From: an uncultured Croceitalea sp.
GTDB taxonomy: Bacteria; Bacteroidota; Bacteroidia; Flavobacteriales; Flavobacteriaceae
NCBI GenBank assembly: GCA_947494805.1
Contig: CANLWK010000003.1
Coordinates: 124,001-188,000 of the forward strand
DNA: 64,000 nt
Direction: 5' to 3'
Shown here: in pieces, positions 25,372-34,948 of the stretch
How positions within the stretch are numbered: the stretch's first letter is position 1
How the letters are laid out: every line of letters begins with the position of its first letter
Position numbers and translations under genes: made by a program
Notes under the pieces: generated by a model
What the model was told of the DNA's origin: nothing
The model's database searches: none
The model's input: only the letters and a program-made list of their open reading frames with translations

Positions 25372-26304
25372 TTAGAAGTTGTAGACTACTTCTAAGTTAT
25401 GTCCCCTAAGTGAAGTCTTAGCTTTTTCAATATCTTCAGTAAAGCCTAAAATGTAGCCTCCACCACCTGAACCACATAGTTTAAGGTAATAATCGTTGGT
25501 TTCAATGCCCTTTTTCCAAAGTTCATGAAACTCTTTGGGTATCATTGGCTTGAAGTTATCGAGCACTACATGTGACAATTGTTTAACATGACCGAACAAA
25601 CCTTTAATATCTCCATTAAGAAAATGGTCAACACAGGCATCGGTATGTTTGATAAACTTCTCTTTGAGCATATTTCGGAAGCCTTCTTGCTTCATTTGCT
25701 CCATAAAGATTTGAACCATTGGAGCTGTTTCACCTGTCATTCCGCTATCCAGCAAAAACACGGCGCCCTTACCTTCGGTATTTTGTGTCGGCAGGCTTGT
25801 AGATTCAATATTATCTTTTGAGTTGATAAGAATCGGCAAGCTCAGATAACTGTTCAAAGGATCAAGGCCAGAAGACTTTCCATGAAAAAATGATTCCATT
25901 TGACCAAAAATTGTTTTAAGCTTTAGGAGCTTTTCACGTGTCAAATTTTCGAGTACCGTAATTTTATCGTGGGCATACTTATCATAGATGGCAGCCACCA
26001 GAGCGCCACTGCTACCTACCCCATAACCTTGTGGAATGGAACTGTCAAAATACATTCCGTCAGCCACATCGACCTTAAGTGCTGCGATATCGAATTGAAC
26101 CAACTCATCAGATTGCATTTCAGCCAAATAATCAGCAAACTTTGACAAGCTACCATTGGATTTTTGGGCATCTTCAGATGGGTTGTCATCGGTTTTTAAA
26201 GCACCTTTAAAAAAATTATAGGGTATGGATAAACCTTTAGAATCTTTTATAATTCCATATTCTCCGAAGAGGAGAATTTTCGAATAAAATAATGGTCCTT
26301 TCAT
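25372..26304 (-). CDS. mvk: Mevalonate kinase-type GHMP kinase
   Basis: ATP-dependent phosphorylation of mevalonate in the mevalonate route to isopentenyl diphosphate, which Flavobacteriia use. GHMP-kinase motifs are in order: SKILLFGEYGII (substrate end), IPQGYGVGSSGALVAAIYDKY (ATP-binding glycine loop, about 93-113) and the C-terminal LCGSGGGGYILGF. Length 310 residues. Neighbours are diphosphomevalonate decarboxylase upstream (133-bp spacer) and the UbiA prenyltransferase 9 bp downstream, so the three act in one pathway. Phosphomevalonate kinase was not found in the window. Classed as mevalonate rather than phosphomevalonate kinase from context and length; this is less certain than the family. 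Confidence 0.85.
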   Translation of the reverse strand: MKGPLFYSKILLFGEYGIIKDSKGLSIPYNFFKGALKTDDNPSEDAQKSNGSLSKFADYLAEMQSDELVQFDIAALKVDVADGMYFDSSIPQGYGVGSSGALVAAIYDKYAHDKITVLENLTREKLLKLKTIFGQMESFFHGKSSGLDPLNSYLSLPILINSKDNIESTSLPTQNTEGKGAVFLLDSGMTGETAPMVQIFMEQMKQEGFRNMLKEKFIKHTDACVDHFLNGDIKGLFGHVKQLSHVVLDNFKPMIPKEFHELWKKGIETNDYYLKLCGSGGGGYILGFTEDIEKAKTSLRGHNLEVVYNF

Positions 26305-26437
26305 AAATTTCTCGTGTCTTAAACCAATTTTGTTTAATCACTTATACAATAAAGATAAACAAAGTGAGTGCTAAATCAAAAGTTTATCTTACATATTTGA
26401 CTTGGTGTTAACAGAAAACGTTTAAAACGTCTAAAAA

Positions 26438-27535
26438 TTATTGCTGGTCCACCACTAATCTTTGAGCTCCCTTGCCAATTCGGTCGCAAATATAATGTCC
26501 GTTTTCACAGTACGCAACTAATTCATCTTGAATAAATTGGATGCACTTCGCTTTATGACTTTCAGGATACAGCACATGCACGTTTGCCCCGGCGTCCAAC
26601 GTAAAGCAAATGGGCGTTTTCGTTGCCAATCGAAAGGACCAAATTCGATTGATTATCTCAAGAGTGTTTGGTTTCATTAGAATAAAATAGGGCAAACTCG
26701 TCATCATCATAGCATGCAAGGTCAATGCCTCGCTTTCTACGATTTCTATAAACGCATCCAAATCTCCAGAGCCAAAGATTTTCTTTAGTTTCTCTAAGTT
26801 TTGATGTGCTTGTTCAAAGCGTTTCTCAGCATATAGATGACCATACATCAGTTCATGCCCTACCGTACTGCTAACCGTTTTTTGTCCCTTGTGCACCAAG
26901 AGTATGGTATCATGGTAATTTTTGAAATTTTGATGTACTTCAAAGGGGTATGTGACACCAAACAAGTTCGTACTGCCTGGTATACCGGGTGTGTGTCCCC
27001 ATTGTATCAAATCACCTTCAATGCTTCTACACGCACTACCTGAACCCAAACGTGCCAAAAACGAAGCTTTTTGATTAAAATAATCTTCGCTCATTTCTGG
27101 GTTGCCACTCTTCTCAACCGATAACAAACAAAGTGCCAAGGCGGCCATTCCACTTGCCGATGAAGCAATACCACTACTGTGCGGAAATGAATTTGATGTT
27201 TCTATCTTCCAATGGTACTCTTTTAAAAAGGGTACGTATTTCTCTATTCGTTCAAAAAAAGTGATGATCTTAGGCTTAAAATCTTCTTTTAATTTTCCCT
27301 CAAAAAAAAGCTCTAAAGAAAAGCTATCAAGTAATTTTTCGGATCTCTTATAACTCAGGGCAGTAGTAGTTGCGCAAGCATCCAAAGTGAAACTGATGGA
27401 GGGATTCGCAGGGATTTGATTTTCCTTTTTGCCCCAATACTTGACCAAGGCGATATTACTGGGCGCTTTATATCTTACTTTTCCATCCATGGGCAAACTA
27501 GTGCTACCCTTGGGTACAAAATCATTCTCGGTCAT
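26438..27535 (-). CDS. mvaD: Diphosphomevalonate decarboxylase
   Basis: ATP-dependent decarboxylation of diphosphomevalonate to isopentenyl diphosphate. N-terminal APSNIALVKYWGKKENQIPAN is the family signature. SSGIASSASGMAALALCL is the GHMP ATP loop, GSGSACRSIEGDLIQWG follows, and the C-terminal CFTLDAGANVHVLYP carries the catalytic Asp. With the ATG at 27535 (MTENDFVPKGS) the length is 365 residues; a start four codons upstream (27547) is also possible. First gene of the isoprenoid block on the - strand, divergent from tspO across about 91 bp that contains a palindromic repeat. Confidence 0.93.
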   Translation of the reverse strand: MTENDFVPKGSTSLPMDGKVRYKAPSNIALVKYWGKKENQIPANPSISFTLDACATTTALSYKRSEKLLDSFSLELFFEGKLKEDFKPKIITFFERIEKYVPFLKEYHWKIETSNSFPHSSGIASSASGMAALALCLLSVEKSGNPEMSEDYFNQKASFLARLGSGSACRSIEGDLIQWGHTPGIPGSTNLFGVTYPFEVHQNFKNYHDTILLVHKGQKTVSSTVGHELMYGHLYAEKRFEQAHQNLEKLKKIFGSGDLDAFIEIVESEALTLHAMMMTSLPYFILMKPNTLEIINRIWSFRLATKTPICFTLDAGANVHVLYPESHKAKCIQFIQDELVAYCENGHYICDRIGKGAQRLVVDQQ

Positions 27536-27597
27536 TGAAAAAACCATTTTAACAAAGATAAATGAAGTATGCCTAAGGTAAGGTTCAATTGAAATTA

Positions 27598-27617
27598 ATT
27601 CCTATTTTAGTAGGAAT
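27598..27617. repeat. REP-like palindrome before tspO
   Basis: ATTCCTA-TTTTAG-TAGGAAT is a perfect 7-bp stem with a 6-nt loop. It ends 9 bp before the tspO ATG. Same family and same placement as the arg-operon copies. Confidence 0.75.
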
Positions 27618-27626
27618 AGTACCACC

Positions 27627-28100
27627 ATGAAACGAAAAATTATAAAAATCATCATTGCCGTGACGGTATGCCTGTTAATTGGGTTTTTATCCAGTTTTGC
27701 TACACAGAGTTCTGTGAATGATTGGTACTTGACCTTGAACAAACCTAGTTTTAACCCACCAAATTGGCTTTTTGCACCGGTTTGGACCATACTTTACATT
27801 TTAATGGGTATTGCCGCAGGAATTGTTTGGGGCAAAGGCTTTTACCATATTTGGGTAAAAACCGCGTTGTATCATTTCGGGTTTCAATTGCTTTTAAATG
27901 CCTCATGGAGCATTGTTTTCTTCGGATTGAAAAATCCTCTTGCCGCGCTTTTTGTCATTGCTGTTCTTTTGGTTCTGATAGTGCTTACCATTCGATGGTT
28001 CACCATCGTAAGCAAAAAAGCTGCCATTTTAATGGTCCCCTATCTGCTGTGGGTAGGTTTTGCCTCCATATTGAACTTCAAGATTTGGCAACTCAATTAG
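27627..28100 (+). CDS. tspO: TspO/MBR family tryptophan-rich membrane protein
   Basis: Five-helix membrane protein of the TspO/peripheral benzodiazepine receptor family, 157 residues. Homologues bind porphyrins and sterols and modulate stress responses; a direct role here is not shown. The family signature NPPNWLFAPVWTILYILMGI (about residues 48-67) carries the conserved Pro and Trp pairs. FQLLLNASWSIVFFGLKNP (helix III) and the C-terminal WVGFASILNFKIWQLN are also characteristic. It is divergent from mvaD and convergent with the DUF1697 gene (11-bp gap). Confidence 0.92.
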   Translation: MKRKIIKIIIAVTVCLLIGFLSSFATQSSVNDWYLTLNKPSFNPPNWLFAPVWTILYILMGIAAGIVWGKGFYHIWVKTALYHFGFQLLLNASWSIVFFGLKNPLAALFVIAVLLVLIVLTIRWFTIVSKKAAILMVPYLLWVGFASILNFKIWQLN

Positions 28101-28111
28101 GCTATTAAACT

Positions 28112-28645
28112 TTAGCTCTTTTTGGTCAATTCAAGCATTTTTCGCATGGTGTTGAGGTTACGTGTGGTAGCGGTCACCTTTAACTTCTGTTCTATGACAT
28201 TGTTGCTTAGTTTTGCCTTTCCTGCGCCATTTTTACAATATAGATAGACGCAATTCTCTGTAACACTGAAGTCTTCATTTTCATAACTAAGCGCTTCAAA
28301 ATCGGCAACCATTTTTGCATCGGCTTGCTCATAAAGTAATGTAAAATAGCGTTTTTTATCTTCTAGTTTGGCATATGGGCATGCTTCTAGCATCTGGTTC
28401 ACAACTTCTGCCGTCAACACCAAAATAGGAACCTCAAAACCAAAGTTGTCCGTAATGATATCCTTAATCTTTTGAGCTACGGTTTCCTTGTCCCACTTTG
28501 TACTTAAAATCAGATTCCCACTTTGTATATAGGTCTGAACATTTTGAAAACCATTTTCAGAGAGTATTTCTTTAAGTTTGGCCATTTTCATCTTTTTTTG
28601 GCCACTTACATTTATCCCTCTTAAAAACACAATAAATGTTTGCAT
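28112..28645 (-). CDS. DUF1697 family protein
   Basis: Cytoplasmic protein of 177 residues belonging to DUF1697, whose biochemical role is not established. The diagnostic start is TFIVFLRGINVSGQKKMKMA, followed by LKEILSENGFQNVQTYIQSGN. The C-terminal part ends TRNLNTMRKMLEL, also typical. No signal peptide or membrane segment. It is divergent from glpK across 82 bp and convergent with tspO, so probably a single-gene unit. Confidence 0.85.
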   Translation of the reverse strand: MQTFIVFLRGINVSGQKKMKMAKLKEILSENGFQNVQTYIQSGNLILSTKWDKETVAQKIKDIITDNFGFEVPILVLTAEVVNQMLEACPYAKLEDKKRYFTLLYEQADAKMVADFEALSYENEDFSVTENCVYLYCKNGAGKAKLSNNVIEQKLKVTATTRNLNTMRKMLELTKKS

Positions 28646-28727
28646 TTTAATTTAGCTTTAACTTTTAGCAATGCTTAAAGCTACTCGAATTTATTTTAGT
28701 AATTTACGATTTCAATTCTTTTAGATT

Positions 28728-30221
28728 ATGAGTCAGTACATACTTGCCTTGGATCAAGGCACCACCAGTTGTAGAGCGGTTGTTTTCGATAAAAAAGGCA
28801 GCATTATCTCTATTGCTCAAAAAGAGTTTACGCAGATATTTCCGAAGCCTGGGTGGGTAGAACATGATGCCACGGAAATCTGGTCTACACAGGCCGGTGT
28901 GGCTGCCGAGGCCGTAACAAAAAAAGGACTTGATGGAGCACAGATTGCTGCTATCGGAATCACCAATCAGCGGGAAACCGCTGTGGTGTGGGATCGTAAG
29001 ACCGGTGAACCCATCTACAATGCCATAGTTTGGCAAGACAAACGCACCGCAGATTTTTGTGATGAACTAAAAGCTGCCGGCAAAGCTGAACTCATTCGTG
29101 AAAAAACAGGCTTGGTCATTGATTCTTATTTTTCAGCAACTAAAGTGAGATGGATATTGGATAATGTAGATGGTGCTAGAGAAAAGGCCGAAGCTGGTGA
29201 GCTGGCCTGTGGTACTATAGATTCTTGGTTGATTTGGAAAATGACCCAAGGAAAACTTCATATAACAGATGTTACAAATGCTTGTCGTTCCCTTATTTTC
29301 AACATCAATACCATGGATTGGGACAACGAGCTTTTGGCGTTGTTCGCCATACCTAAAAACATGTTGCCTGAAGTAAAACAGTCAAGTGAAGTGTATGGTC
29401 ATACGAGTCCGAATTTCTTCGCAAACAAAATTCCCATTGCAGGCATCGCCGGAGACCAACAAGCTGCGCTTTTTGGTCAAATGTGTACCCAGCAGGGCAT
29501 GGTTAAAAATACCTACGGAACAGGCTGTTTTATGTTGATGAACATTGGTGAACAACCAATTGTTTCAAAAAACAACTTGCTGACCACAGTCGCATGGAAA
29601 ATCAATGGTAAGACCACCTATGCACTGGAAGGTAGTATCTTTATAGCTGGTGCTGTTGTACAATGGCTTCGAGATAGTTTGAAAATTATTCAGGCCTCAT
29701 CAGATGTAGAGCCTTTGGCAGGGTCCGTTGACAATTCAGAAGGTGTTTATTTCGTACCTGCTTTTGCAGGCCTGGGCGCCCCTCATTGGAACCAAAAAGC
29801 GCAGGGTACCATCTTTGGTTTGACCCGTGGTAGCACAGATGCCCATATAGCAAGAGCCGCACTTGAATCCATTGCCTATCAGACGATGGATATCCTTAAG
29901 GCTATGGAAGCCGATTCTGGCATATCCATTCAAGAACTTCGTGTTGATGGCGGCGCAACGGTGAACAATATGCTCATGCAGTTTCAATCTGACGTTTTGA
30001 ACACCACAACCATACGACCTAAGATTATTGAAACCACCGTAATGGGTGCCGCCTATTTGGCAGGTCTAGCTGTTGGTTATTGGGAAAGTCAAGAAGAGAT
30101 ACAAAATATCTGGAAAGCCGATGTTCATTTTAAGCCTTCAAGCGACCGTAAAACCGTTGAAAACGGAATCAAAGGTTGGTACAAAGCCATAAAAGCCTTA
30201 GAGTTTTGGACCGAACAATGA
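28728..30221 (+). CDS. glpK: Glycerol kinase
   Basis: Phosphorylates glycerol to glycerol-3-phosphate with ATP. FGGY-family features: N-terminal [16 protein letters not shown] phosphate loop, [19 protein letters not shown] substrate segment, [27 protein letters not shown], and [13 protein letters not shown] with [19 protein letters not shown] in the C-terminal ATPase lobe. Length 497 residues, normal. It is the first gene of a two-gene unit with the glycerol channel (40-bp gap). A glycerol-3-phosphate dehydrogenase gene, usually needed for glycerol use, is not in this window. Confidence 0.96.
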   Translation: MSQYILALDQGTTSCRAVVFDKKGSIISIAQKEFTQIFPKPGWVEHDATEIWSTQAGVAAEAVTKKGLDGAQIAAIGITNQRETAVVWDRKTGEPIYNAIVWQDKRTADFCDELKAAGKAELIREKTGLVIDSYFSATKVRWILDNVDGAREKAEAGELACGTIDSWLIWKMTQGKLHITDVTNACRSLIFNINTMDWDNELLALFAIPKNMLPEVKQSSEVYGHTSPNFFANKIPIAGIAGDQQAALFGQMCTQQGMVKNTYGTGCFMLMNIGEQPIVSKNNLLTTVAWKINGKTTYALEGSIFIAGAVVQWLRDSLKIIQASSDVEPLAGSVDNSEGVYFVPAFAGLGAPHWNQKAQGTIFGLTRGSTDAHIARAALESIAYQTMDILKAMEADSGISIQELRVDGGATVNNMLMQFQSDVLNTTTIRPKIIETTVMGAAYLAGLAVGYWESQEEIQNIWKADVHFKPSSDRKTVENGIKGWYKAIKALEFWTEQ

Positions 30222-30261
30222 GTTTAGAACAAATTAGAAAAACCAATAACCAATTTAAAAC

Positions 30262-30990
30262 ATGACACCTTTCGTTGCTGAAATTGTGGGCACCTTTCTT
30301 TTGATTTTATTAGGATGTGGTGTAAATGCCAATGTATCATTGAACAAAACCTATGGCAGTGGCTCGGGTTGGATCGTCATTACCACCGGATGGGCATTTG
30401 CGGTATACACGGGAGTGGTCGTAGCCGGACCATACAGTGGGGCACATATGAACCCTGCAGTTACCATTGGTTTGGCCTGGGCCGGTGAATTCTCTATGTA
30501 TGATGTGCCATCGTACATTATTGCCCAGTTTATTGGTGCCATGCTAGGGGCCTTCTTTGTCTGGCTGGTACATAAAGACCACTTTGATGCAACTGAGGAT
30601 GGCGGTACCAAAAGAGGGGTCTTTTGTAATGCCCCTGCCATACCAAATTTGTTCACTAATATGTTGACCGAAGTATTGGGCACTTTTGTACTCGTTTTTG
30701 CGGTACTTTACTTCACCGACGCCAGTCTGGCAAGTGACAGCACTATAATTGGTTTGGGCTCTTTAGGTGCTTTACCTGTGGCATTGATTGTTTGGGGCAT
30801 AGGCCTTTCTTTAGGAGGAACCACGGGGTATGCCATAAATCCAGCACGTGATTTGGGTCCAAGAATAATACATGCGCTTGTACCTATTAAAAAGAAAGGT
30901 TCCAATGGATGGGGCTATGCATGGATCCCTGTCGTTGGGCCGATACTTGGCGGAGTGCTCGCAGCTTTTATTTCAGGTTTATTGGGCTAA
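30262..30990 (+). CDS. glpF: Glycerol uptake facilitator (aquaglyceroporin)
   Basis: Inner-membrane channel of the MIP family, 242 residues with six membrane helices and two half-helices. The first pore motif is GAHMNPAVTIGLAW. The second is YAINPARDLGPRI; Asp right after NPAR marks a glycerol-type channel rather than a water-selective one. It lies 40 bp downstream of glpK and is surely co-transcribed. Its stop codon directly abuts the end of the convergent flavoprotein gene, leaving no spacer. Confidence 0.94.
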   Translation: MTPFVAEIVGTFLLILLGCGVNANVSLNKTYGSGSGWIVITTGWAFAVYTGVVVAGPYSGAHMNPAVTIGLAWAGEFSMYDVPSYIIAQFIGAMLGAFFVWLVHKDHFDATEDGGTKRGVFCNAPAIPNLFTNMLTEVLGTFVLVFAVLYFTDASLASDSTIIGLGSLGALPVALIVWGIGLSLGGTTGYAINPARDLGPRIIHALVPIKKKGSNGWGYAWIPVVGPILGGVLAAFISGLLG

Positions 30991-32271
30991 TCAAAAATCG
31001 GCGGTTATCGCTTGCGCAGCTATGTAAGCTCCCGTCCAAGCGTTCTGAAAGTTAAATCCCCCAGTAATGGCGTCAACATTAATAATTTCTCCTGCAAAGT
31101 AGATATTGGATAATTTCTTGCTCTCAAAGGTCTTGAAGTTAATCTCTTTTAAATCTACACCCCCCGCTGTCACAAACTCTTCTTTAAAAGTGCTCTTGCC
31201 CTCTACTTTAAAAGAACATCTGGTCAATTGTTCGGCCAAATTTTGCAGCTGTATTTTGGTGGCATCCCCCCATCTGAGGTCAGTAGCAATGCCTGCGGCC
31301 CTTACCAGGTTATACCAAAGCCTCCGCGGCATATCAACGGCTTTGGTCTTAAACACCGTCTTTTTTGCTTCTACCTCTTTAACTTCCATGAATAGACCGG
31401 TTAATGATCCCGTGGTATACTCTGGCAACCAATTCACTACCACTCTGAAATTATAATTAAGTTCATGAAGCGTTTTTGCACCCCAAGCAGATAGTTTCAA
31501 AATTGCTGGACCACTCAATCCCCAATGGGTAACAAGAATTGGGCCTTCTGATGCCATCAAAGGTTCTTGCTTAACACCACTTTTTAACTGAATGGTGATT
31601 TTTGAATCATACTGTTTTTTAGGAAGCACCTCGACATGGGCCATAGTACTTACCCCAGGGATGCTTTTTATTCGCTTGTCATCAATATTAAATGTAAATA
31701 ATGAGGGCACTGCGGGCACTATCGAATGCCCCAAAGTCTTCAATTGGCCCCATATTTTGGGGTTGCTCCCTGTAGTCATCAACATCTTTTGACAATGATA
31801 GTGCTTGTTTTTAGTGGTGACCATCCATCCATTTTCAATTTCATCAGATGAACAGAATGATTTTACTTGGTAGTTGCGAAGTACTTTTATGTTAAGTCGT
31901 TCGGCCTCGGACAAGAAACAATCAATAATACTTTGAGAACTATTGGAAACAGGAAAAACCCTCCCATCTTCTTCAATTTTCAAAGGGATCCCCCGTTCCT
32001 CAAAAAATTGCATTACATCACCGGTACAATGTGTATGAAATGGTCCTAGAAGTTCTTTTTTTCCCCGTGGGTAGTTATTGACGAGCACAGACGGGTTGAA
32101 CTCTGCGTGCGTGACATTGCAACGCCCACCTCCGGAAACTTTTACCTTGCCCAAAACCGTTTTACCGCGCTCAAAAATAGCAACCTTCAAGTTCGGGTTG
32201 GCCTCAGCTATTTGTATTGCCCCATAGAAGCCCGCTGCCCCGCCCCCTACAACAATTACATCATATATCAC
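30991..32271 (-). CDS. BaiN/HI0933-family NAD(P)/FAD-dependent oxidoreductase
   Basis: Flavoprotein of 426 residues. The N-terminal FAD-binding Rossmann motif is DVIVVGGGAAGFYGAIQIAE (about 3-22). VKVSGGGRCNVTHAEF is the HI0933 family signature. NIYFAGEIINVDAITGGFNFQNAW at the C-terminus closes the FAD site. Physiological substrate is unknown for most members. The start is GTG, sharing one base with the TAG stop of the upstream glycerophosphodiesterase gene, so the two are likely translationally coupled although their functions look unrelated. Confidence 0.88.
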   Translation of the reverse strand: MIYDVIVVGGGAAGFYGAIQIAEANPNLKVAIFERGKTVLGKVKVSGGGRCNVTHAEFNPSVLVNNYPRGKKELLGPFHTHCTGDVMQFFEERGIPLKIEEDGRVFPVSNSSQSIIDCFLSEAERLNIKVLRNYQVKSFCSSDEIENGWMVTTKNKHYHCQKMLMTTGSNPKIWGQLKTLGHSIVPAVPSLFTFNIDDKRIKSIPGVSTMAHVEVLPKKQYDSKITIQLKSGVKQEPLMASEGPILVTHWGLSGPAILKLSAWGAKTLHELNYNFRVVVNWLPEYTTGSLTGLFMEVKEVEAKKTVFKTKAVDMPRRLWYNLVRAAGIATDLRWGDATKIQLQNLAEQLTRCSFKVEGKSTFKEEFVTAGGVDLKEINFKTFESKKLSNIYFAGEIINVDAITGGFNFQNAWTGAYIAAQAITADF

Positions 32272-33023
32272 TACCGTATTCTGTCTGGGAAATCACTAAA
32301 AATACCATCGACCCCTAATGCAACAACTTCTTGAATGTCTTTTGGCTCGTTGACCGTATAGGTGTAAATTTTAAATCCTTTATCATGTATTTGTTGAACG
32401 TTCTCTTTGGTCAATGTTTTGTAATATGGATTAATGGCAACCGCCTTCAATTCTTTAGCTACTTCTACTGCATCAATAGGGTTGTCTTCGGTTAAAACGG
32501 CAATGGCAATATCAGGATTTAGTTCTCGCATTGCCTGAAGTTCATCCCAATTAAAACTTGAAATGACAAAATTCTCTAACGACCATCCTCGGTTTTTGAC
32601 ATAATAATCAGTTATAAAATTAACCCTGTCAGCAGTATTCGGGCCTTTTAACTCAATGTTTAATTTGACTTTGTTGTCAATCAAGCGAAGTACTTGTTGT
32701 AATTGGGGAATTTGATGGTTGCCATCAAGTATCACCTGTCTTAAATCAAAAATATTATACTCTTCAATGCGCCCACCTGCGTTTGACAAACGTTCTAAAC
32801 GCTCATCATGAAATACTACCGTCTCGCCACTTGATATATTGAAGACATCAATCTCAATCATATCTACATCTAAATCCATGGCCTTTTGTATCGAAGCCAA
32901 AGTATTTTCAGTTTCATAGCCTGCAGCACCCCGATGGCCTATTACCAAGGGTCTATTGTTACTCATATTGCATGCACTAAAAGTCGCCAATAACACAAAA
33001 CTTAAAGATAAAACTCTTTTCAT
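32271..33023 (-). CDS. Glycerophosphodiester phosphodiesterase, lipoprotein
   Basis: Hydrolyses glycerophosphodiesters from phospholipid breakdown to glycerol-3-phosphate and an alcohol. The ATG at 33023 (MKRVLSLSFVLLATFSAC) gives a lipoprotein signal with Cys18, and a purine-rich Shine-Dalgarno-like GAGAAC lies just upstream. An ATG at 33059 would spoil the signal peptide. The GDPD domain starts IGHRGAAGYETENTL (catalytic His, Glu). It continues with MIEIDVFNISSGETVVFHDERLERL (metal ligands and second catalytic His) and ends VDGIFSDFPDRIR. Length 250 residues. Product could feed the glpK/glpF glycerol genes nearby. Confidence 0.9.
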   Translation of the reverse strand: MKRVLSLSFVLLATFSACNMSNNRPLVIGHRGAAGYETENTLASIQKAMDLDVDMIEIDVFNISSGETVVFHDERLERLSNAGGRIEEYNIFDLRQVILDGNHQIPQLQQVLRLIDNKVKLNIELKGPNTADRVNFITDYYVKNRGWSLENFVISSFNWDELQAMRELNPDIAIAVLTEDNPIDAVEVAKELKAVAINPYYKTLTKENVQQIHDKGFKIYTYTVNEPKDIQEVVALGVDGIFSDFPDRIR

Positions 33024-33085
33024 TGTTCTCTTTTTGGGTAAGTAAAAATACAATTTCAACTGAACTTGAATATGTCAAAAGGCAA

Positions 33086-34948
33086 CTATTCTAGCACAAG
33101 AATATAAGAAGACAATGGTTTCAAGTTAACTTGAACAACCCCAACCTCTTTATTTACCTTGAGTTCGTTTTTTGAATTATACAACGCGTCTTTCAAATTA
33201 TATTGACCATCTTTTAAACTCCATTTTTGGATGACACCTTTAGGAATTTTTAGTTCAAAATCATAGGATTTATCGGCATCAAAGTTCGATACTACGATTA
33301 GTTTTTCATCATCGCTCCAACGAACAAATGAAAAGACACGATGGTCATACGTTTCTGTGTGTTCTTTGTTGTAGTAATGAATTTCTTCATAATGGCCCAT
33401 TAGCGCAGGACTAGCGATAACAAAGTTCAATAGTTTTTTATAAAAGTCTCGAAGTTTACTTTCCTCTTCGGTCAATTGGCCGCCGTCAAACTTTTTATCG
33501 TTTACCCAGCGTTGGTGCGCCGGCACACCGATATAATCAAAAATTGAGGTTCTTGTAGGACTACCGTATCCTGCATTCTCAGACCCATCTTCACCCACCT
33601 CTTGACCAAAATAAACCATGGTAGGTGATGAACTTATAGTGGCCGAAACCACCATTGCAGGTTTTGCAATCTCAGCCTTACCGACAAAATCGGGACTGGC
33701 GATACGTTGTTCATCATGGTTCTCTAAAAAGTGGAGCATATTATGTTCAATATCCTGTAAACCCTTCTGTACGGTATGAATATGGTCGGTCCACCCATAT
33801 CCCTTCATAATGTGTTTGATACTGTCATACAGTTCTACCTTGTCATAGAGATAATCCATTTTTCCTTTATGGATATAAGCTCTGTACAAACTGGGATTAT
33901 AGACCTCGGCCAATAGAAATGCATCCGGATTCTTCATTTTAATGGATGAGTTCATGAAGCTCCAAAACTCAACAGGAACCATTTCGGCCATATCAAAACG
34001 AAATCCATCAACACCAAAATCTAACCAATACAGGGCAATGTCACGAAATTTGTACCATGAATCGGGCAGGTCTTGGTCTTTCCAAAACTCAAAATGAGCT
34101 TTGTAATCCATTTCAGCATATGATTCTGGAAGTTCTTCAAAATCTTTTGAACCATCAGGACGTACCCCATAGTTGATTTTCACGGTTTCATACCAATCAT
34201 TGCTATCTGGTTGGGATAATCGTGAACCGTTACCTGTCCATTTTGCCGGTGTTTCCTCAAATCTGTTATCAACCAAGGGATTGTTATTACCTCCTAACGG
34301 CTGGTATCCGTCTTTCCATTCTGGGACCTTGAATATGGAATCAGGAATGTAGTAAAAGTTGTTGTCGCGTTGATATTCAACGGCTGTATCATCATTGGCC
34401 CCAAAATCGGAAACTCCTTGCGGATTGGACAGTCCTTCGTAATTACGGGCGACATGATTGGGTACAATATCAATGAGCACCTTCATTTGACGCCTATGTG
34501 TTCGTTCGACCAAGGCCTTAAACTCTTGCAACCGCTCATCAGGGTTTACCGCCAAATCAGGGTTGACATTGTAATAGTCTTTTACGGCATATGGTGAACC
34601 CGCCATTCCCTTAACAACATCAGGGTCGTCATTTGAAATACCAAAGTCCGTATAATCATTAATGACCGCATGATGCGGAACACCCGTATACCAAATATGG
34701 GTAACCCCCAAATCTTTAATCTCAGAAAGTGCCTTGTCATCAAAATCGGCAAACTTGCCAACTCCGTTTTCTTCAATGGTGCCCCAAGGTTCGTTGGTCG
34801 TATTGGTATTGCCAAAAAGTCTTGTAAAAACTTGATAAACGACCGTCTTTCTATTTTTCATTTCTACTGACTTTTTCTCTTTTGGAGCTTCGGCACAGCC
34901 CATTACACTACAAACTACCAGAACTACAATGCAGTTGGTAAATTTCAT
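33086..34948 (-). CDS. GH13 alpha-amylase family glycoside hydrolase, lipoprotein
   Basis: Hydrolyses alpha-1,4-glucans such as starch or maltodextrin, probably at the outer membrane or in the periplasm. A lipoprotein signal ends at Cys18 (VCSVMGC). The four conserved GH13 regions are visible: VLIDIVPNHVARNY (I), GFRFDMAEM with nucleophile Asp319 (II), LLAEVYN with acid/base Glu348 (III), FLENHDEQR with Asp412 (IV). Length 620 residues, with a C-terminal beta domain. It overlaps the GH65 gene by 4 bp (ATGA), so the two are translationally coupled. Fine specificity cannot be fixed from the motifs. Confidence 0.9.
   Translation of the reverse strand: MKFTNCIVVLVVCSVMGCAEAPKEKKSVEMKNRKTVVYQVFTRLFGNTNTTNEPWGTIEENGVGKFADFDDKALSEIKDLGVTHIWYTGVPHHAVINDYTDFGISNDDPDVVKGMAGSPYAVKDYYNVNPDLAVNPDERLQEFKALVERTHRRQMKVLIDIVPNHVARNYEGLSNPQGVSDFGANDDTAVEYQRDNNFYYIPDSIFKVPEWKDGYQPLGGNNNPLVDNRFEETPAKWTGNGSRLSQPDSNDWYETVKINYGVRPDGSKDFEELPESYAEMDYKAHFEFWKDQDLPDSWYKFRDIALYWLDFGVDGFRFDMAEMVPVEFWSFMNSSIKMKNPDAFLLAEVYNPSLYRAYIHKGKMDYLYDKVELYDSIKHIMKGYGWTDHIHTVQKGLQDIEHNMLHFLENHDEQRIASPDFVGKAEIAKPAMVVSATISSSPTMVYFGQEVGEDGSENAGYGSPTRTSIFDYIGVPAHQRWVNDKKFDGGQLTEEESKLRDFYKKLLNFVIASPALMGHYEEIHYYNKEHTETYDHRVFSFVRWSDDEKLIVVSNFDADKSYDFELKIPKGVIQKWSLKDGQYNLKDALYNSKNELKVNKEVGVVQVNLKPLSSYILVLE

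Noticed and set aside
26416-26423. AAACGTTT palindrome in the mvk-mvaD spacer as a LacI-type site
   Set aside because: Only 8 bp, flanking bases do not extend the symmetry, and it lies between two isoprenoid genes with no link to a sugar regulator.
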